A DNA stretch of 64,000 bases from Thalassolituus sp. UBA1087 (GCA_002314145.1 DCCG01000029.1:62001-126000); one strand, 5' to 3'. Counted from the stretch's first letter, positions 25,560-34,369 are shown. Translations and numbers: made by a program. The notes: a model not told the origin generated them from the letters alone.

Positions 25560-25715
25560 CGCGGCCCCATATAATGTTTAACCAGACTTTATTGTCGGCT
25601 AAAAACACCCATATGGCACGTTTCAGGAAAAAACAGTGGGTTCCGGATCTCTGCCAGCCAACATTCCGCCCGCCTGGCTGGCTTACCTCTTCTTGTAATA
25701 CCGGGATACGGATAT

Positions 25716-25742
25716 AAAAAAGCCCGCAAATGCGGGCTTTTC
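25716..25742 (-). terminator. glnA-distal terminator copy 4
   Basis: Stem AAGCCCGCA/TGCGGGCTT followed on the minus strand by six T. Outermost member of the 130-base repeat array behind glnA; its unit carries the CTTTAACAGATTAA variant of the small inverted repeat. Confidence 0.85.
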
Positions 25743-25845
25743 CAGCACTTCGTTAATCTTTAACAGATTAAACAGAGCAGACTATGCCGGATTCCGCAGG
25801 GTCTGAAACGCTGTGCTCAAAGAGCACACGCTCCCTGCAAGAAAT

Positions 25846-25872
25846 AAAAAAGCCCGCAAATGCGGGCTTTTC
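25846..25872 (-). terminator. glnA-distal terminator copy 3
   Basis: Same stem and T-run as the outermost copy, one 130-base period closer to glnA. Confidence 0.85.
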
Positions 25873-25975
25873 CAGCACTTCGTTAATCTTTAACAGATTA
25901 AACAAAGCAGACTATGCCGGATTCCGCAGGGTCTGAAACGCTGTGCTCAAAGAGCACACGCTCCCTGCAAGAAAT

Positions 25976-26003
25976 AAAAAAGCCCTCAAATGCGGGCTTT
26001 TTC
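25976..26003 (-). terminator. glnA-distal terminator copy 2
   Basis: Stem with one mismatch (GCCCTC against GCGGGC), so weaker than the other three; T-run intact. Confidence 0.75.
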
Positions 26004-26105
26004 AACAACTCTTTAATCTCTGAGAGATTAAACAAAGCAGACCATGCCGGATTCCGCAGGGTCTGAAACGCTGTGCTCAAAGAGCACACGCTCCCTGCAA
26101 GAAAT

Positions 26106-26133
26106 AAAAAAGCCCGCAAATGCGGGCTTTTTC
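26106..26133 (-). terminator. Primary glnA terminator
   Basis: Stem AAGCCCGCA/TGCGGGCTT with a T-run, 25 bases after the glnA stop; preceded by the inverted repeat TTTAATCTC/GAGATTAAA that overlaps the stop codon. Confidence 0.9.
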
Positions 26134-26157
26134 AACAACTCTTTAATCTCTGAGAGA

Positions 26158-27564
26158 TTAAACAGAGTAGTACATGTCGAATTCCGCAGGGTGAGTCGTG
26201 TGCTCAACGCGGTATACATCGTCCATTTTCAGTTCAATGTAAGCTTCGATCATGTCGTCGGTGAATACACCACCGGCCGTCAGGAACTCTTTGTCAGCTT
26301 CCAGGCTGGCCAAGGCTTCACGCAGAGAACCACAAACCTGAGGAATCTGAGCAGCTTCTTCAGCTGGCAGATCGTACAGATCTTTGTCAGCTGCATCGCC
26401 AGGGTGCAGTTTGTTTTTAACACCGTCGATACCAGCCATCAGCATTGCTGCGAAAGCCAGGTATGGGTTAGCGGTAGGATCCGGGAAACGAGCTTCGATA
26501 CGCTTGCCTTTAGGAGACGCAACGTAAGGAATACGGATAGAAGCAGAACGGTTACGGGCAGAGTATGCCAGCATAACTGGTGCTTCGAAGCCCGGGATCA
26601 GACGCTTGTAAGAGTTGGTAGACGGGTTAGTGAACGCGTTCAGTGCTTTAGCGTGCTTGATGATACCGCCGATGTAGAACAGGGCAGTTTCAGACAGGCC
26701 AGCATAGCCGTCGCCAGCGAACTGGTTTTCGCCGTCTTTCCAGAAAGACTGGTGAACGTGCATACCGGAACCGTTATCACCAACAACAGGTTTTGGCATA
26801 AAGGTAGCAGTTTTGCCGTAAGCTGCGGCAACGTTGTGAACAACGTATTTCAGCATCTGAACTTCGTCAGCTTTCTTAACCAGGGTGTTGAATTTAACGC
26901 CGATTTCGTTCTGGTTAGCCGTTGCCACTTCGTGGTGGTGTACTTCAACGTCCAGACCAATCGCCATCATGGTGTTACACATAGCAGCACGGATGTCGTG
27001 AGAGCTGTCCACTGGCGGAACCGGGAAGTAACCACCTTTAACACGTGGACGGTGACCCAGGTTACCACCTTCCATCACAGCTTCAGTGTTCCAGGCACCT
27101 TCTTCAGAGTTGATCTTGTAGAAAGAACCACTCATGTCCGCGCCCCAGCGAACGTCGTCAAAGATGAAGAATTCTGGTTCAGGACCGAAGAATGCAGCAT
27201 CACCCAGACCAGTAGACTTCAGGAATTCTTCAGCGCGCTTGGCCACAGAACGCGGATCACGCTCATAGCCCTGCATGGTGGACGGCTCAATGATGTCGCA
27301 ACGCAGAACCAGAGTTGCGTCTTCAGTGAAAGGGTCCAGGAATGGCGTAGTGTCGTCCGGCATCAGAATCATGTCGGATTCGTTAATGCCTTTCCAACCG
27401 GAAATAGAGGAACCATCGAACATCTGACCTACTTCGAAGAACTCTTCTTCTACTTCAGATGCAGGGATAGTAACGTGCTGCTCTTTACCCTTGGTGTCAG
27501 TGAAGCGCAGGTCTACCCACTTCACGTCATTTTCTTTGATCAAACTCAGAGTGTTCTCTGACAT
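26158..27564 (-). CDS. glnA: Glutamine synthetase type I
   Basis: 468 residues (E. coli 469). The ATG at 27564 gives the standard MSENTLSLIKENDVKWVDL opening; the open frame reaches further back but runs into the promoter. Beta-grasp domain (about 15-100) with DGSSISGW, catalytic domain with PEPEFFIFDD, NGSGMHVHQS and NRSASIRIP, and the adenylylation Tyr in KDLYDLPAEE (about 398). It condenses glutamate and ammonia with ATP. Promoter elements for NtrC and sigma-54 lie upstream, and a repeat array of terminators follows. Confidence 0.98.
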   Translation of the reverse strand: MSENTLSLIKENDVKWVDLRFTDTKGKEQHVTIPASEVEEEFFEVGQMFDGSSISGWKGINESDMILMPDDTTPFLDPFTEDATLVLRCDIIEPSTMQGYERDPRSVAKRAEEFLKSTGLGDAAFFGPEPEFFIFDDVRWGADMSGSFYKINSEEGAWNTEAVMEGGNLGHRPRVKGGYFPVPPVDSSHDIRAAMCNTMMAIGLDVEVHHHEVATANQNEIGVKFNTLVKKADEVQMLKYVVHNVAAAYGKTATFMPKPVVGDNGSGMHVHQSFWKDGENQFAGDGYAGLSETALFYIGGIIKHAKALNAFTNPSTNSYKRLIPGFEAPVMLAYSARNRSASIRIPYVASPKGKRIEARFPDPTANPYLAFAAMLMAGIDGVKNKLHPGDAADKDLYDLPAEEAAQIPQVCGSLREALASLEADKEFLTAGGVFTDDMIEAYIELKMDDVYRVEHTTHPAEFDMYYSV

Positions 27565-27631
27565 CTTATTGTCTCCAGATGCTGGTTCATTTTTGATTCG
27601 GGCAGCCCCGATTTGCCATGCTCGGTCTTGG

Positions 27632-27647
27632 AGCAATTAGTGTGCCA
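27632..27647 (-). promoter_or_regulatory. Sigma-54 promoter of glnA
   Basis: TGGCACACTAATTGCT on the minus strand matches the -24/-12 consensus TGGCAC-N5-TTGCW perfectly, about 70 bases before the glnA start. Transcription should begin near 27620. Confidence 0.93.
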
Positions 27648-27708
27648 TTTTGGGCAATGCTGAAAGGCACTGTTTTAAAGGCCTGCAACGCCATATCGGT
27701 TCCACTAA

Positions 27709-27725
27709 CGCACTGATTTAATGCG
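27709..27725. promoter_or_regulatory. NtrC site 2 upstream of glnA
   Basis: The weaker dyad CGCACTGATTTAATGCG is centred 31 bases from the first NtrC site, three helical turns, as in the E. coli glnA enhancer pair. Its centre is near -96. Confidence 0.65.
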
Positions 27726-27739
27726 AATATAATGCATAA

Positions 27740-27756
27740 TGCACCATTTTATTGCA
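27740..27756. promoter_or_regulatory. NtrC site 1 upstream of glnA
   Basis: TGCACCATTTTATTGCA fits the NtrC consensus TGCACC-N5-GGTGCA with 15 of 17 positions. Its centre is near -127 from the expected start, a normal enhancer distance. Confidence 0.85.
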
Positions 27757-28150
27757 CATTTTAATACAGAACTGACCAGCCAGAACATGTTCGCCCATTA
27801 TAGGTTCACCTTCTGTTTGCGGTATATGGGGAAAGCACGAAAACAGCGCCTGGAAACAAGTTTATGCCCCATTTGCGACAAATATCTGTGTTCCGCTGCT
27901 GCTGGCAAGGCGTTTGCCGCTACCTGACGCCCTGACAGCCACCGATAACCGCTGGTCCGTCTCCGTTCTGTAAGAAGCATCTGCCATTCTCACCCTTCGC
28001 CGGACTTATTTTCAGTGCAGCGTATATAAGCGCGGTCAGACAATGTACAATCCGGTACCTTTTTTTCAGTGGCGGCTTACCAGGACCCGAATATCCAGAA
28101 TAAAGGCTGAGGTCTGAGCTGCATCCACGCATCAGAGAGCGTACATGAAA
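27757..28150. other. Leader region between the glnA enhancer and bipA
   Basis: About 390 bases without a credible gene. It should hold the bipA promoter; TACAAT near 28043 is a possible -10 with a poor -35. A 62-codon frame at 27739-27927 with two CxxC-like cysteines is probably chance. Confidence 0.45.
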
Positions 28151-28172
28151 GTGTGCGTCCGATGACGCACAC
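28151..28172 (+). promoter_or_regulatory. Hairpin in the bipA 5' leader
   Basis: A perfect 9-bp stem GTGTGCGTC/GACGCACAC with loop CGAT ends 18 bases before the bipA ATG and has no T-run. It could mask or position the ribosome site, for example in a cold-dependent way, since BipA is a cold-stress factor; that role is an inference. Confidence 0.5.
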
Positions 28173-28190
28173 ACAGGCTAAATCAGAAAT

Positions 28191-30008
28191 ATGTCGAACG
28201 AAATTCAAAACTTAAGAAACATCGCCATCATCGCGCACGTTGACCATGGTAAAACCACGCTGGTCGACAAGCTGCTGGAGCAATCCGGTACGCTGGACCG
28301 CAACCAGGGTGGCGAACGCGTGATGGACTCCAACGACCAGGAGAAAGAGCGCGGTATTACGATTCTGGCGAAGAACACCGCCATCCGCTGGAACGACTAC
28401 CGGATCAACATCGTTGATACTCCGGGACACGCCGACTTCGGCGGTGAAGTAGAACGTGTTATGTCCATGGTGGATTCCGTCTGCCTGCTGGTTGATGCGG
28501 TTGACGGCCCCATGCCACAAACCCGCTTCGTGACGCAGAAAGCGTTCGAGCGTGGCCTGAAGCCTATTGTTGTGATCAACAAAATCGACCGTCCCGGTGC
28601 CCGCCCGGACTGGGTAATGGATGAGATCTTTGATCTGTTCGACCGCCTCGGTGCCACCGAAGAGCAACTCGATTTCCCGGTGATTTATGCGTCTGCACTG
28701 AACGGTATTGCCGGTGATGATCCGGATAATATGGCCGACGACATGACCCCGCTGTTCCAGATGATCGTTGACCACGTTGAGTCACCGTCGGTGGAACTGG
28801 ACGGCCCGTTCCAGATGCAGGTATCGGCACTGGATTACGACAGTTTTGTCGGGGTTATCGGGGTTGGCCGCATCACCCGCGGTAAACTGAAACCGGGCAC
28901 TGATATCCAGCTGATTACCCGTGAGGGCAACACCCGTAAAGGCCGTATTCAGCAGGTGAAAGGCTTCCACGGTCTGAACCGTATCGACGTTGAAGAAGCG
29001 ACCGCCGGTGATATTGTCTGTATATCAGGTATCGATGGCCTGAATATTTCTGACACTCTGTGTGCCATGGGCGAAGTGGAAGCCCTGCCGCCGCTGAGCG
29101 TGGATGAGCCGACGGTATCCATGACCTTCCAGGTGAACGATTCACCGTTCGCCGGTAAAGAAGGTAAGTTCGTGACGTCCCGTAACATCAAAGACCGTCT
29201 GGATCAGGAACTGATCCATAACGTGGCACTGCGGGTTGAACCGGGTGATACCCCGGAGAAATTCAAGGTGTCCGGCCGTGGTGAACTGCATCTGTCCGTT
29301 CTGATTGAGACCATGCGCCGTGAAGGCTTTGAAATGGCCATCGGTAAACCGGAAGTGGTGCAGCGTGAAATCGACGGTGAACTGCAGGAGCCCTACGAAC
29401 AGGTGGTAATCGACATCGAAGATGAACACCAGGGTTCCGTTATGGAAGAAATGGGTAACCGCCGTGCCGATATGACCAACATGGTACCGGACGGTAAAGG
29501 CCGCACCCGGCTGGAATTCATTATGCCTGCGCGCGGTCTGATTGGTTTCCGTAACCAGTTCCTGACCATGACCTCCGGCTCCGGCATCCTGACCAATGTG
29601 TTTGATCACTATGGTCCGGTACAGACAGGTCTGGGTTCAACCCGCCACAATGGTGTGCTGGTATCCATGGTCGCCGGTAAAGTGCTGGGTTACGCCCTGT
29701 TCACGCTGCAGGAACGGGGTCGCCTGTTCGTATCCCCGGGTGCTGAAGTCTATGAAGGCATGATCGTGGGTCTGCACAGCCGTGATAACGACCTGGTGGT
29801 TAACCCGACCAAAGCCAAACAGCTGACCAACGTACGTGCATCCGGTACTGATGAAGCCATCAACCTGACGCCACCGGTGAAACATACGCTGGAGCAGGCG
29901 CTGGAGTTTATTGAAGACGATGAACTGGTAGAAGTGACTCCGGAAAGCATCCGTCTGCGCAAAAAACTGCTGACTGAAAACGAGCGTAAACGCGCCAAGA
30001 AAGGCTGA
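28191..30008 (+). CDS. bipA: Ribosome-associated GTPase BipA/TypA
   Basis: 605 residues (E. coli 607). Translation-factor GTPase with G1 AHVDHGKTTL (about 16-25), G2 ERGITI, G3 DTPGHADFGG and G4 NKID, domain II (about 205-290), EF-G-like domains III and V, and the BipA-specific C-terminal domain (about 490-605). It assists 50S ribosome assembly and stress adaptation. It is divergent from glnA, the same arrangement as in E. coli. A strong terminator follows. Confidence 0.97.
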   Translation: MSNEIQNLRNIAIIAHVDHGKTTLVDKLLEQSGTLDRNQGGERVMDSNDQEKERGITILAKNTAIRWNDYRINIVDTPGHADFGGEVERVMSMVDSVCLLVDAVDGPMPQTRFVTQKAFERGLKPIVVINKIDRPGARPDWVMDEIFDLFDRLGATEEQLDFPVIYASALNGIAGDDPDNMADDMTPLFQMIVDHVESPSVELDGPFQMQVSALDYDSFVGVIGVGRITRGKLKPGTDIQLITREGNTRKGRIQQVKGFHGLNRIDVEEATAGDIVCISGIDGLNISDTLCAMGEVEALPPLSVDEPTVSMTFQVNDSPFAGKEGKFVTSRNIKDRLDQELIHNVALRVEPGDTPEKFKVSGRGELHLSVLIETMRREGFEMAIGKPEVVQREIDGELQEPYEQVVIDIEDEHQGSVMEEMGNRRADMTNMVPDGKGRTRLEFIMPARGLIGFRNQFLTMTSGSGILTNVFDHYGPVQTGLGSTRHNGVLVSMVAGKVLGYALFTLQERGRLFVSPGAEVYEGMIVGLHSRDNDLVVNPTKAKQLTNVRASGTDEAINLTPPVKHTLEQALEFIEDDELVEVTPESIRLRKKLLTENERKRAKKG

Positions 30009-30022
30009 TATCTCAGCACCTG

Positions 30023-30049
30023 AAAAAGCCGGCATCTGCCGGCTTTTTT
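30023..30049 (+). terminator. bipA terminator
   Basis: Stem AAGCCGGC/GCCGGCTT with loop ATCT followed by a T-run, 15 bases after the stop. Confidence 0.92.
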
Positions 30050-30126
30050 GTGCCTGTCAGCTGAACTTCCCGGCCGCCGGGCTATGCTTAAGTCTGGATA
30101 AACTCACTGACCCTTTGTATTTCACT

Positions 30127-30885
30127 ATGCGCCTGTTAGCTGCTTTTCTGAGTATTTGCTGCCTGAGCACGGCTGATGCAACAGAACTCACCCTGGGCTG
30201 CGGTAATTCGCTGCCTCCTTATGTCATTGAACATAACGACCGCGGCATAGCACTGGAGCTGATGCAGCGCGCCATGCGCCGTCAGGGTTACCGCATCGAG
30301 GTTCTGTATGGCTCCAATTCTGATCTGGCAGCCCGCTTTAACCGCAATGAACTGGATATTTTATGCATCAGTAACCGGGAGATTTCTCCCGACGCTTATT
30401 TTTCTGCCGAACCCCTGCTGGTGTTCCGTAACTTCGGGGTCAGCCTGGCGAATCGCCGGATCAGGCTGGCAGATGTTTCTGCCCTGGCGGATTACCGGGT
30501 CGGCGCCTTTAACTTTGCTCAGCACCTGTTACCGCCGCCGTTCAGCGCCACAGTGGAGCAAAGCCCGCTGTATACTGAATACACAGATCAGCGCAGCCAG
30601 GTGCAGGATCTGTTCAACGGCAAAGTGGATGTGATTGTTATCGACCGTATGATCTTCCGCTACTTTATGAGCCGGCTGAGGCGCACGGTACCGGATGATC
30701 AGGCCCTGAAAGCGCGGGTTGAATATCACGCCCTGTTTCCTGACACCCGGTATTTCGTTGCCTTTCATTCGGCGGAGCTGCGTAATGCCTTTGACGAAGG
30801 TATGAAACAGCTGCGGCGCAGTGGCGAACATCAGCAGATCATCGCCGCTTATGACCGCATTCTGTCGGAGTATCTCTTTCAGTAA
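30127..30885 (+). CDS. Periplasmic solute-binding protein, family 3
   Basis: 252 residues from the ATG at 30127 with a signal peptide (MRLLAAFLSICCLSTADA). The rest has the two-lobe pattern of small extracellular amino-acid-type binding proteins: GCGNSLPPYVI, GIALELMQRAMRRQGY, and DVIVIDRMIFRYF in the second lobe. No transporter genes lie nearby, so it may be an orphan sensor-like protein rather than part of an ABC importer. It is convergent with maeB and shares its terminator. Confidence 0.8.
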   Translation: MRLLAAFLSICCLSTADATELTLGCGNSLPPYVIEHNDRGIALELMQRAMRRQGYRIEVLYGSNSDLAARFNRNELDILCISNREISPDAYFSAEPLLVFRNFGVSLANRRIRLADVSALADYRVGAFNFAQHLLPPPFSATVEQSPLYTEYTDQRSQVQDLFNGKVDVIVIDRMIFRYFMSRLRRTVPDDQALKARVEYHALFPDTRYFVAFHSAELRNAFDEGMKQLRRSGEHQQIIAAYDRILSEYLFQ

Positions 30886-30890
30886 GGCAT

Positions 30891-30918
30891 AAAAAACCCG
30901 GCTCAAAGCCGGGTTTTT
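30891..30918. terminator. Bidirectional terminator between the binding protein and maeB
   Basis: Stem ACCCGGCT/AGCCGGGT with loop CAA, six A before and five T after, between two convergent stops. Confidence 0.9.
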
Positions 30919-30935
30919 GATCGCCGGGATCAGTC

Positions 30936-32198
30936 TCAGATGTCTGAGATAGACTGCAGCGGGTAGCTCGCTGGCAGCGGCTGACGGGCAACGCCCGTGT
31001 CGATGGCAGCCTGAGCAACGGCGGTGGATACGGCACCCAGCAGGCGGGTATCAACCGCTTTAGGGATGATGTATTCGCGGCCGAATTCCAGTGAGTCCAG
31101 ACCGTAAGCATCCAGCACTTCCTGAGTCACAGGCTCTTTCGCCAGACCCGCCAGCGCTTTGGCTGCTGCCAGTTTCATTTCTTCGTTGATCGCGGTTGCA
31201 CGGACATCCAGCGCGCCACGGAAAATGAACGGGAAGCCCAGTACATTGTTCACCTGGTTCGGGAAGTCAGAACGGCCGGTCGCCATGATGGCATCCGGGC
31301 GGGCTTCAGCAACCACGTCCGGCATAATTTCCGGTACCGGGTTGGCGCAGGCAAAGATAATCGGATTTTCCGCCATTGTTTTGATCTGCTCGCCGGTCAC
31401 CATGTTCGGACCAGACAGACCCAGGAAGATATCCGCATCTTTGATCGCGTCATCAACTGTGCGCTTGTCAGTATCAACGGCGAATGCCTGCTTGTACTGG
31501 TTCAGATCATCACGGCCAGAGTGGATAACGCCTTTACGGTCACACATAAAGATGTTTTCCGGCTTCATGCCCGCCAGAATCAGCAGTTTAGAGCAGGAGA
31601 TCGCGGCAGCACCGGCACCCAGTACACACATGCTGGCGTCTTCGATTTTCTTACCCACGATTTCCAGCGCATTCAGGGCACCGGCCACGGTTACGATGGC
31701 AGTACCGTGCTGGTCATCATGGAAGACCGGGATATTGCACTGTTCAATCAGAGTGCGTTCGATTTCAAAGCACTCAGGGGCTTTGATGTCTTCCAGGTTG
31801 ATGCCGCCAAAGGTGTTGGCGATGCGACGTACAGTGTCGATGAACGCCTGTGGGCTTTCGGATTCCACTTCGATATCGATGGAATCAACACCGGCAAAAC
31901 GTTTGAACAGCAGGCTTTTGCCTTCCATTACCGGCTTGGAAGCCAGCGGACCCAGGTTACCCAGACCAAGAATGGCAGTACCGTCAGAGATTACAGCGAC
32001 CAGATTGCCTTTCGCGGTGTACTTGTAGGCATTCTCAGGGTCTGCCGCAATTTCTTTTACCGGCTCGGCTACACCCGGGCTGTACGCCAGAGAAAGATCA
32101 CGTGAGGTTTGGGCTGGTGTAGTCAGTTCTACACTGATCTTCCCTGGTTTCGGGAACTGATGGTAGTCCAGAGCGGCTTGTTTTAAATCTTCTGACAT
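30936..32198 (-). CDS. maeB: NADP-type malic enzyme (short form)
   Basis: 420 residues from the ATG at 32198, selected because GGATGAG lies 6 bases before it. Bacterial malic enzyme with SLAYSPGVAEPVKEI, the catalytic SVAS-like stretch FKRFAGVDSIDIEV, Lys in NLEDIKAPECF and the dinucleotide motif VLGAGAAAISC. It decarboxylates malate to pyruvate. E. coli MaeB carries a C-terminal phosphotransacetylase-like domain; here the protein ends after the malic enzyme part, as in Pseudomonas. A separate pta is encoded at 56527. Confidence 0.93.
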   Translation of the reverse strand: MSEDLKQAALDYHQFPKPGKISVELTTPAQTSRDLSLAYSPGVAEPVKEIAADPENAYKYTAKGNLVAVISDGTAILGLGNLGPLASKPVMEGKSLLFKRFAGVDSIDIEVESESPQAFIDTVRRIANTFGGINLEDIKAPECFEIERTLIEQCNIPVFHDDQHGTAIVTVAGALNALEIVGKKIEDASMCVLGAGAAAISCSKLLILAGMKPENIFMCDRKGVIHSGRDDLNQYKQAFAVDTDKRTVDDAIKDADIFLGLSGPNMVTGEQIKTMAENPIIFACANPVPEIMPDVVAEARPDAIMATGRSDFPNQVNNVLGFPFIFRGALDVRATAINEEMKLAAAKALAGLAKEPVTQEVLDAYGLDSLEFGREYIIPKAVDTRLLGAVSTAVAQAAIDTGVARQPLPASYPLQSISDI

Positions 32199-32345
32199 AG
32201 TGCTCATCCAGTCTTGTCGCGTTGTATAAATTGCCGACTGTGCAACTTCGTCCAGGACACAGGGGCGCAAGGGGCGTACTTTCTACCAAAATCCAATACC
32301 CTTTTCCAGCAAATATGCTCTGTATGTGCACTAAAATGTTCCAGA

Positions 32346-33677
32346 TCATGTCCTCACCCGACGTGGTAAGCGCATGGTCACACGCAATCCCGGATGAATA
32401 TTCTCAGCAGTAATTTTTCCCTCATGCAGCTCAACAATGCGCTTCACCAGCGCCAGTCCGATGCCATAACCACCCGCCGCATGGTCACGGGCCGAGTCAG
32501 CCTGCACAAAAGCATCAAAAATGCGCTGCAGATCCTCTTCCGCCACACCCGGGCCTGAATCCGCGACCCAGAGCTCAATGTCATCACCATGTACCGCAGC
32601 ACCGGCCCGCAGGACAGCACCGGCGGGAGAAAAACGGATGGCATTGCGCAGCAGGTTATCGAAGGCCCGCTCCACCAGCATCCATTCCCAGGAAGCCCGG
32701 ATGTCAGGGGCCGGCAGATAAGTCTCCAGCGACAGCGACTTGTGGGAGATTTCCAGCGCCGCATCCTGCAGCCAGCTTTCCATCTGCGCCGCCACTGACA
32801 GCGTTTCGGTTTTCAGTGTGCTGCTGTTGGCCTGACGCAGGCGTGCCAGATCGAGAATTTCACTGATCAGTCCGTCGACCTGCTCGACCGCCCGCTCAAT
32901 GCGCTGATGTTCGGCTGCCAGCGTCTGGGCCGTATCTTTTTTACGGGCAATACCCAGCGCAATCTGCAGCCGGGTCAGCGGGGAACGTAATTCATGGGAA
33001 ACGTCGCGCAGCAACTGTTGGTGCGAATGCAGCAGGCGCTGCAGGGCCGCGGCCATATCGGCCACATCGCGTGCCAGGGTGCCGATTTCATCGTGGCGGC
33101 GCAGATCCGCCTGCAGACCGGAAACATCAAAGTTACCACGCCCCAGCTGACGCACAGTGGAACGCAGGCGCCGGATCGGGCGGGTCAGATTCCACACCAG
33201 CAGGAAACATAACAGCGTGACCACCAGCACCACGATCAACGGCACCAGCCAGCGGTGCTCGTTATCCAGCACATTGTGCAGTTCAGTGCGCGCCACGGAT
33301 AAATACAGGTAACCGTCGTACTGCAGCGGCCCGACCATCACCCAACCGTCATTCTGCCCCCACAGGACTTCACGGCGGCTGGCGGCCTGATCGGCAAACT
33401 CTTCCAGGTCATGGGGTAACTGGCTGACCGCATCCACCGGTGCCGCCACCAGATTCCAGCCCGGCCGCAGCGACCGCCACAGGCGCCGGCCTTCGGCGAT
33501 TACCGGACGCTCGTGTTCCATCTGATCCACCAGCAGGCCCACCTCACGCTGAGTCGCCGGGCGCAGGTAGTCATCACCAATCCATTCGTAGGTAAACACC
33601 GCCGCCGCCATGGCGACAAAGATCACGCTCCAGAACCAGAAAAATATCTTTAAAAAGAGCGAGTGGTACCAGTGCAT
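32346..33677 (-). CDS. cpxA: Sensor histidine kinase, CpxA-like
   Basis: 443 residues. Membrane segment about 10-30, periplasmic domain about 31-145, second segment about 147-168, HAMP (about 170-220), HisKA with H228 in DVSHELRSPLTRL, then ATPase domain with VADSGPGV and GYGIGLALV. The SPLTRLQIALG style is typical of CpxA. Its start overlaps the cpxR stop by one base. It likely senses envelope stress; maeB follows downstream on the same strand without clear linkage. Confidence 0.8.
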   Translation of the reverse strand: MHWYHSLFLKIFFWFWSVIFVAMAAAVFTYEWIGDDYLRPATQREVGLLVDQMEHERPVIAEGRRLWRSLRPGWNLVAAPVDAVSQLPHDLEEFADQAASRREVLWGQNDGWVMVGPLQYDGYLYLSVARTELHNVLDNEHRWLVPLIVVLVVTLLCFLLVWNLTRPIRRLRSTVRQLGRGNFDVSGLQADLRRHDEIGTLARDVADMAAALQRLLHSHQQLLRDVSHELRSPLTRLQIALGIARKKDTAQTLAAEHQRIERAVEQVDGLISEILDLARLRQANSSTLKTETLSVAAQMESWLQDAALEISHKSLSLETYLPAPDIRASWEWMLVERAFDNLLRNAIRFSPAGAVLRAGAAVHGDDIELWVADSGPGVAEEDLQRIFDAFVQADSARDHAAGGYGIGLALVKRIVELHEGKITAENIHPGLRVTMRLPRRVRT

Positions 33678-34369
33678 CAGGGCACCAGCATATAACCGCG
33701 CGAACGCACGGTTTTAATCCATTCCGCATTGCCCTGACGGTCGCCCAGTTTTTTACGCAGGTTGCTGACGTGCATATCGATGGAACGGTCATAGGCCATC
33801 AGCGGCCGTCCCAGCGCGGCCATCGACAGGGTATCTTTATCCACCAGCTCACCGGCACGCCGCATAAGACATTCCAGTACGCCATATTCCGCACCGGTCA
33901 GAGAAATTTCTTCACCGTTACGGGTTACCAGACGCTTGTTAATATGCACGACGATATCGTCGACTGTGAGTTCTTCTGATTCGGCGACGGCGTTACCGTC
34001 GGTGCTCAGATCAATACGACGGAACAGTGCTTTAATGCGGGCCACCAGTTCATGGTGGTGATAAGGTTTGGGAATGTAATCGTCCGCGCCGTGCTCGAGC
34101 CCCAGCACGCGATCCACACTCTCACCGCGGGCGGTCAGCATAATAACCGGCATGGATGAGGTTTCGCGCAGCACGCGCAGGACTTCAAAACCATTCATCC
34201 CCGGCAACATCACATCCAGCAACAGCAGATCATACTGGCCATCCTGTGCCGCTTTTAACCCGGCTTTGCCATCATGGACAACGGTCAGTTGAAAGCCTTC
34301 CATCGACAGATATTCTGTCAGCAGCTCACCCAGTTCGTAATCGTCGTCGACGAGTAAAATGGATTTCAT
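33677..34369 (-). CDS. cpxR: Response regulator, CpxR-like
   Basis: 230 residues. Receiver domain with D8-D10, phosphoacceptor D52 in LLLLDVMLPG, T and K in IPKPYHHHEL; winged helix with LTGAEYGVLECL and YDRSIDMHVSNLRKKLG, which is the CpxR-type recognition segment. CpxR activates envelope stress genes such as periplasmic folding factors. No classical GTAAA pair stands out in the short leader, so autoregulation is not evident. Confidence 0.86.
   Translation of the reverse strand: MKSILLVDDDYELGELLTEYLSMEGFQLTVVHDGKAGLKAAQDGQYDLLLLDVMLPGMNGFEVLRVLRETSSMPVIMLTARGESVDRVLGLEHGADDYIPKPYHHHELVARIKALFRRIDLSTDGNAVAESEELTVDDIVVHINKRLVTRNGEEISLTGAEYGVLECLMRRAGELVDKDTLSMAALGRPLMAYDRSIDMHVSNLRKKLGDRQGNAEWIKTVRSRGYMLVP

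Larger units (their letters stand above)
25716..26160 (-). repeat. Tandem 130-bp repeats of the glnA 3' end and terminator
   Basis: Three complete 130-base direct repeats begin at 25716, 25846 and 25976, and the fourth, partial unit at 26106 runs into the glnA stop. On the minus strand each unit holds an imperfect copy of about the last 15-20 glnA codons, a TAA stop, a small inverted repeat (TTAATCTC...GAGATTAA or variant) and an intrinsic terminator. The two units nearest glnA share one form of the inverted repeat; the two distal ones share another. The remnant coding parts are identical in all three extra copies. Confidence 0.9.

Noticed and set aside
25716..26160. CRISPR array
   Set aside because: Period is 130 bases with no distinct spacers; the units are full-length repeats of a gene end.
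25898..26219. Two minus-strand frames running through the terminator repeats
   Set aside because: They are produced by the repeat units themselves, cross terminators, and have no ribosome sites; I treat the GlnA-like part as a decayed remnant.
26044..27561. 505-codon frame opposite glnA
   Set aside because: Long antisense frames over highly expressed genes arise from codon bias; glnA is certain and the antisense peptide has no recognisable domain.
27739..27927. 62-codon frame with CPICDKYLC, possible zinc-binding peptide
   Set aside because: It lies over the glnA enhancer, lacks a ribosome site, and the cysteine pair alone is weak evidence.
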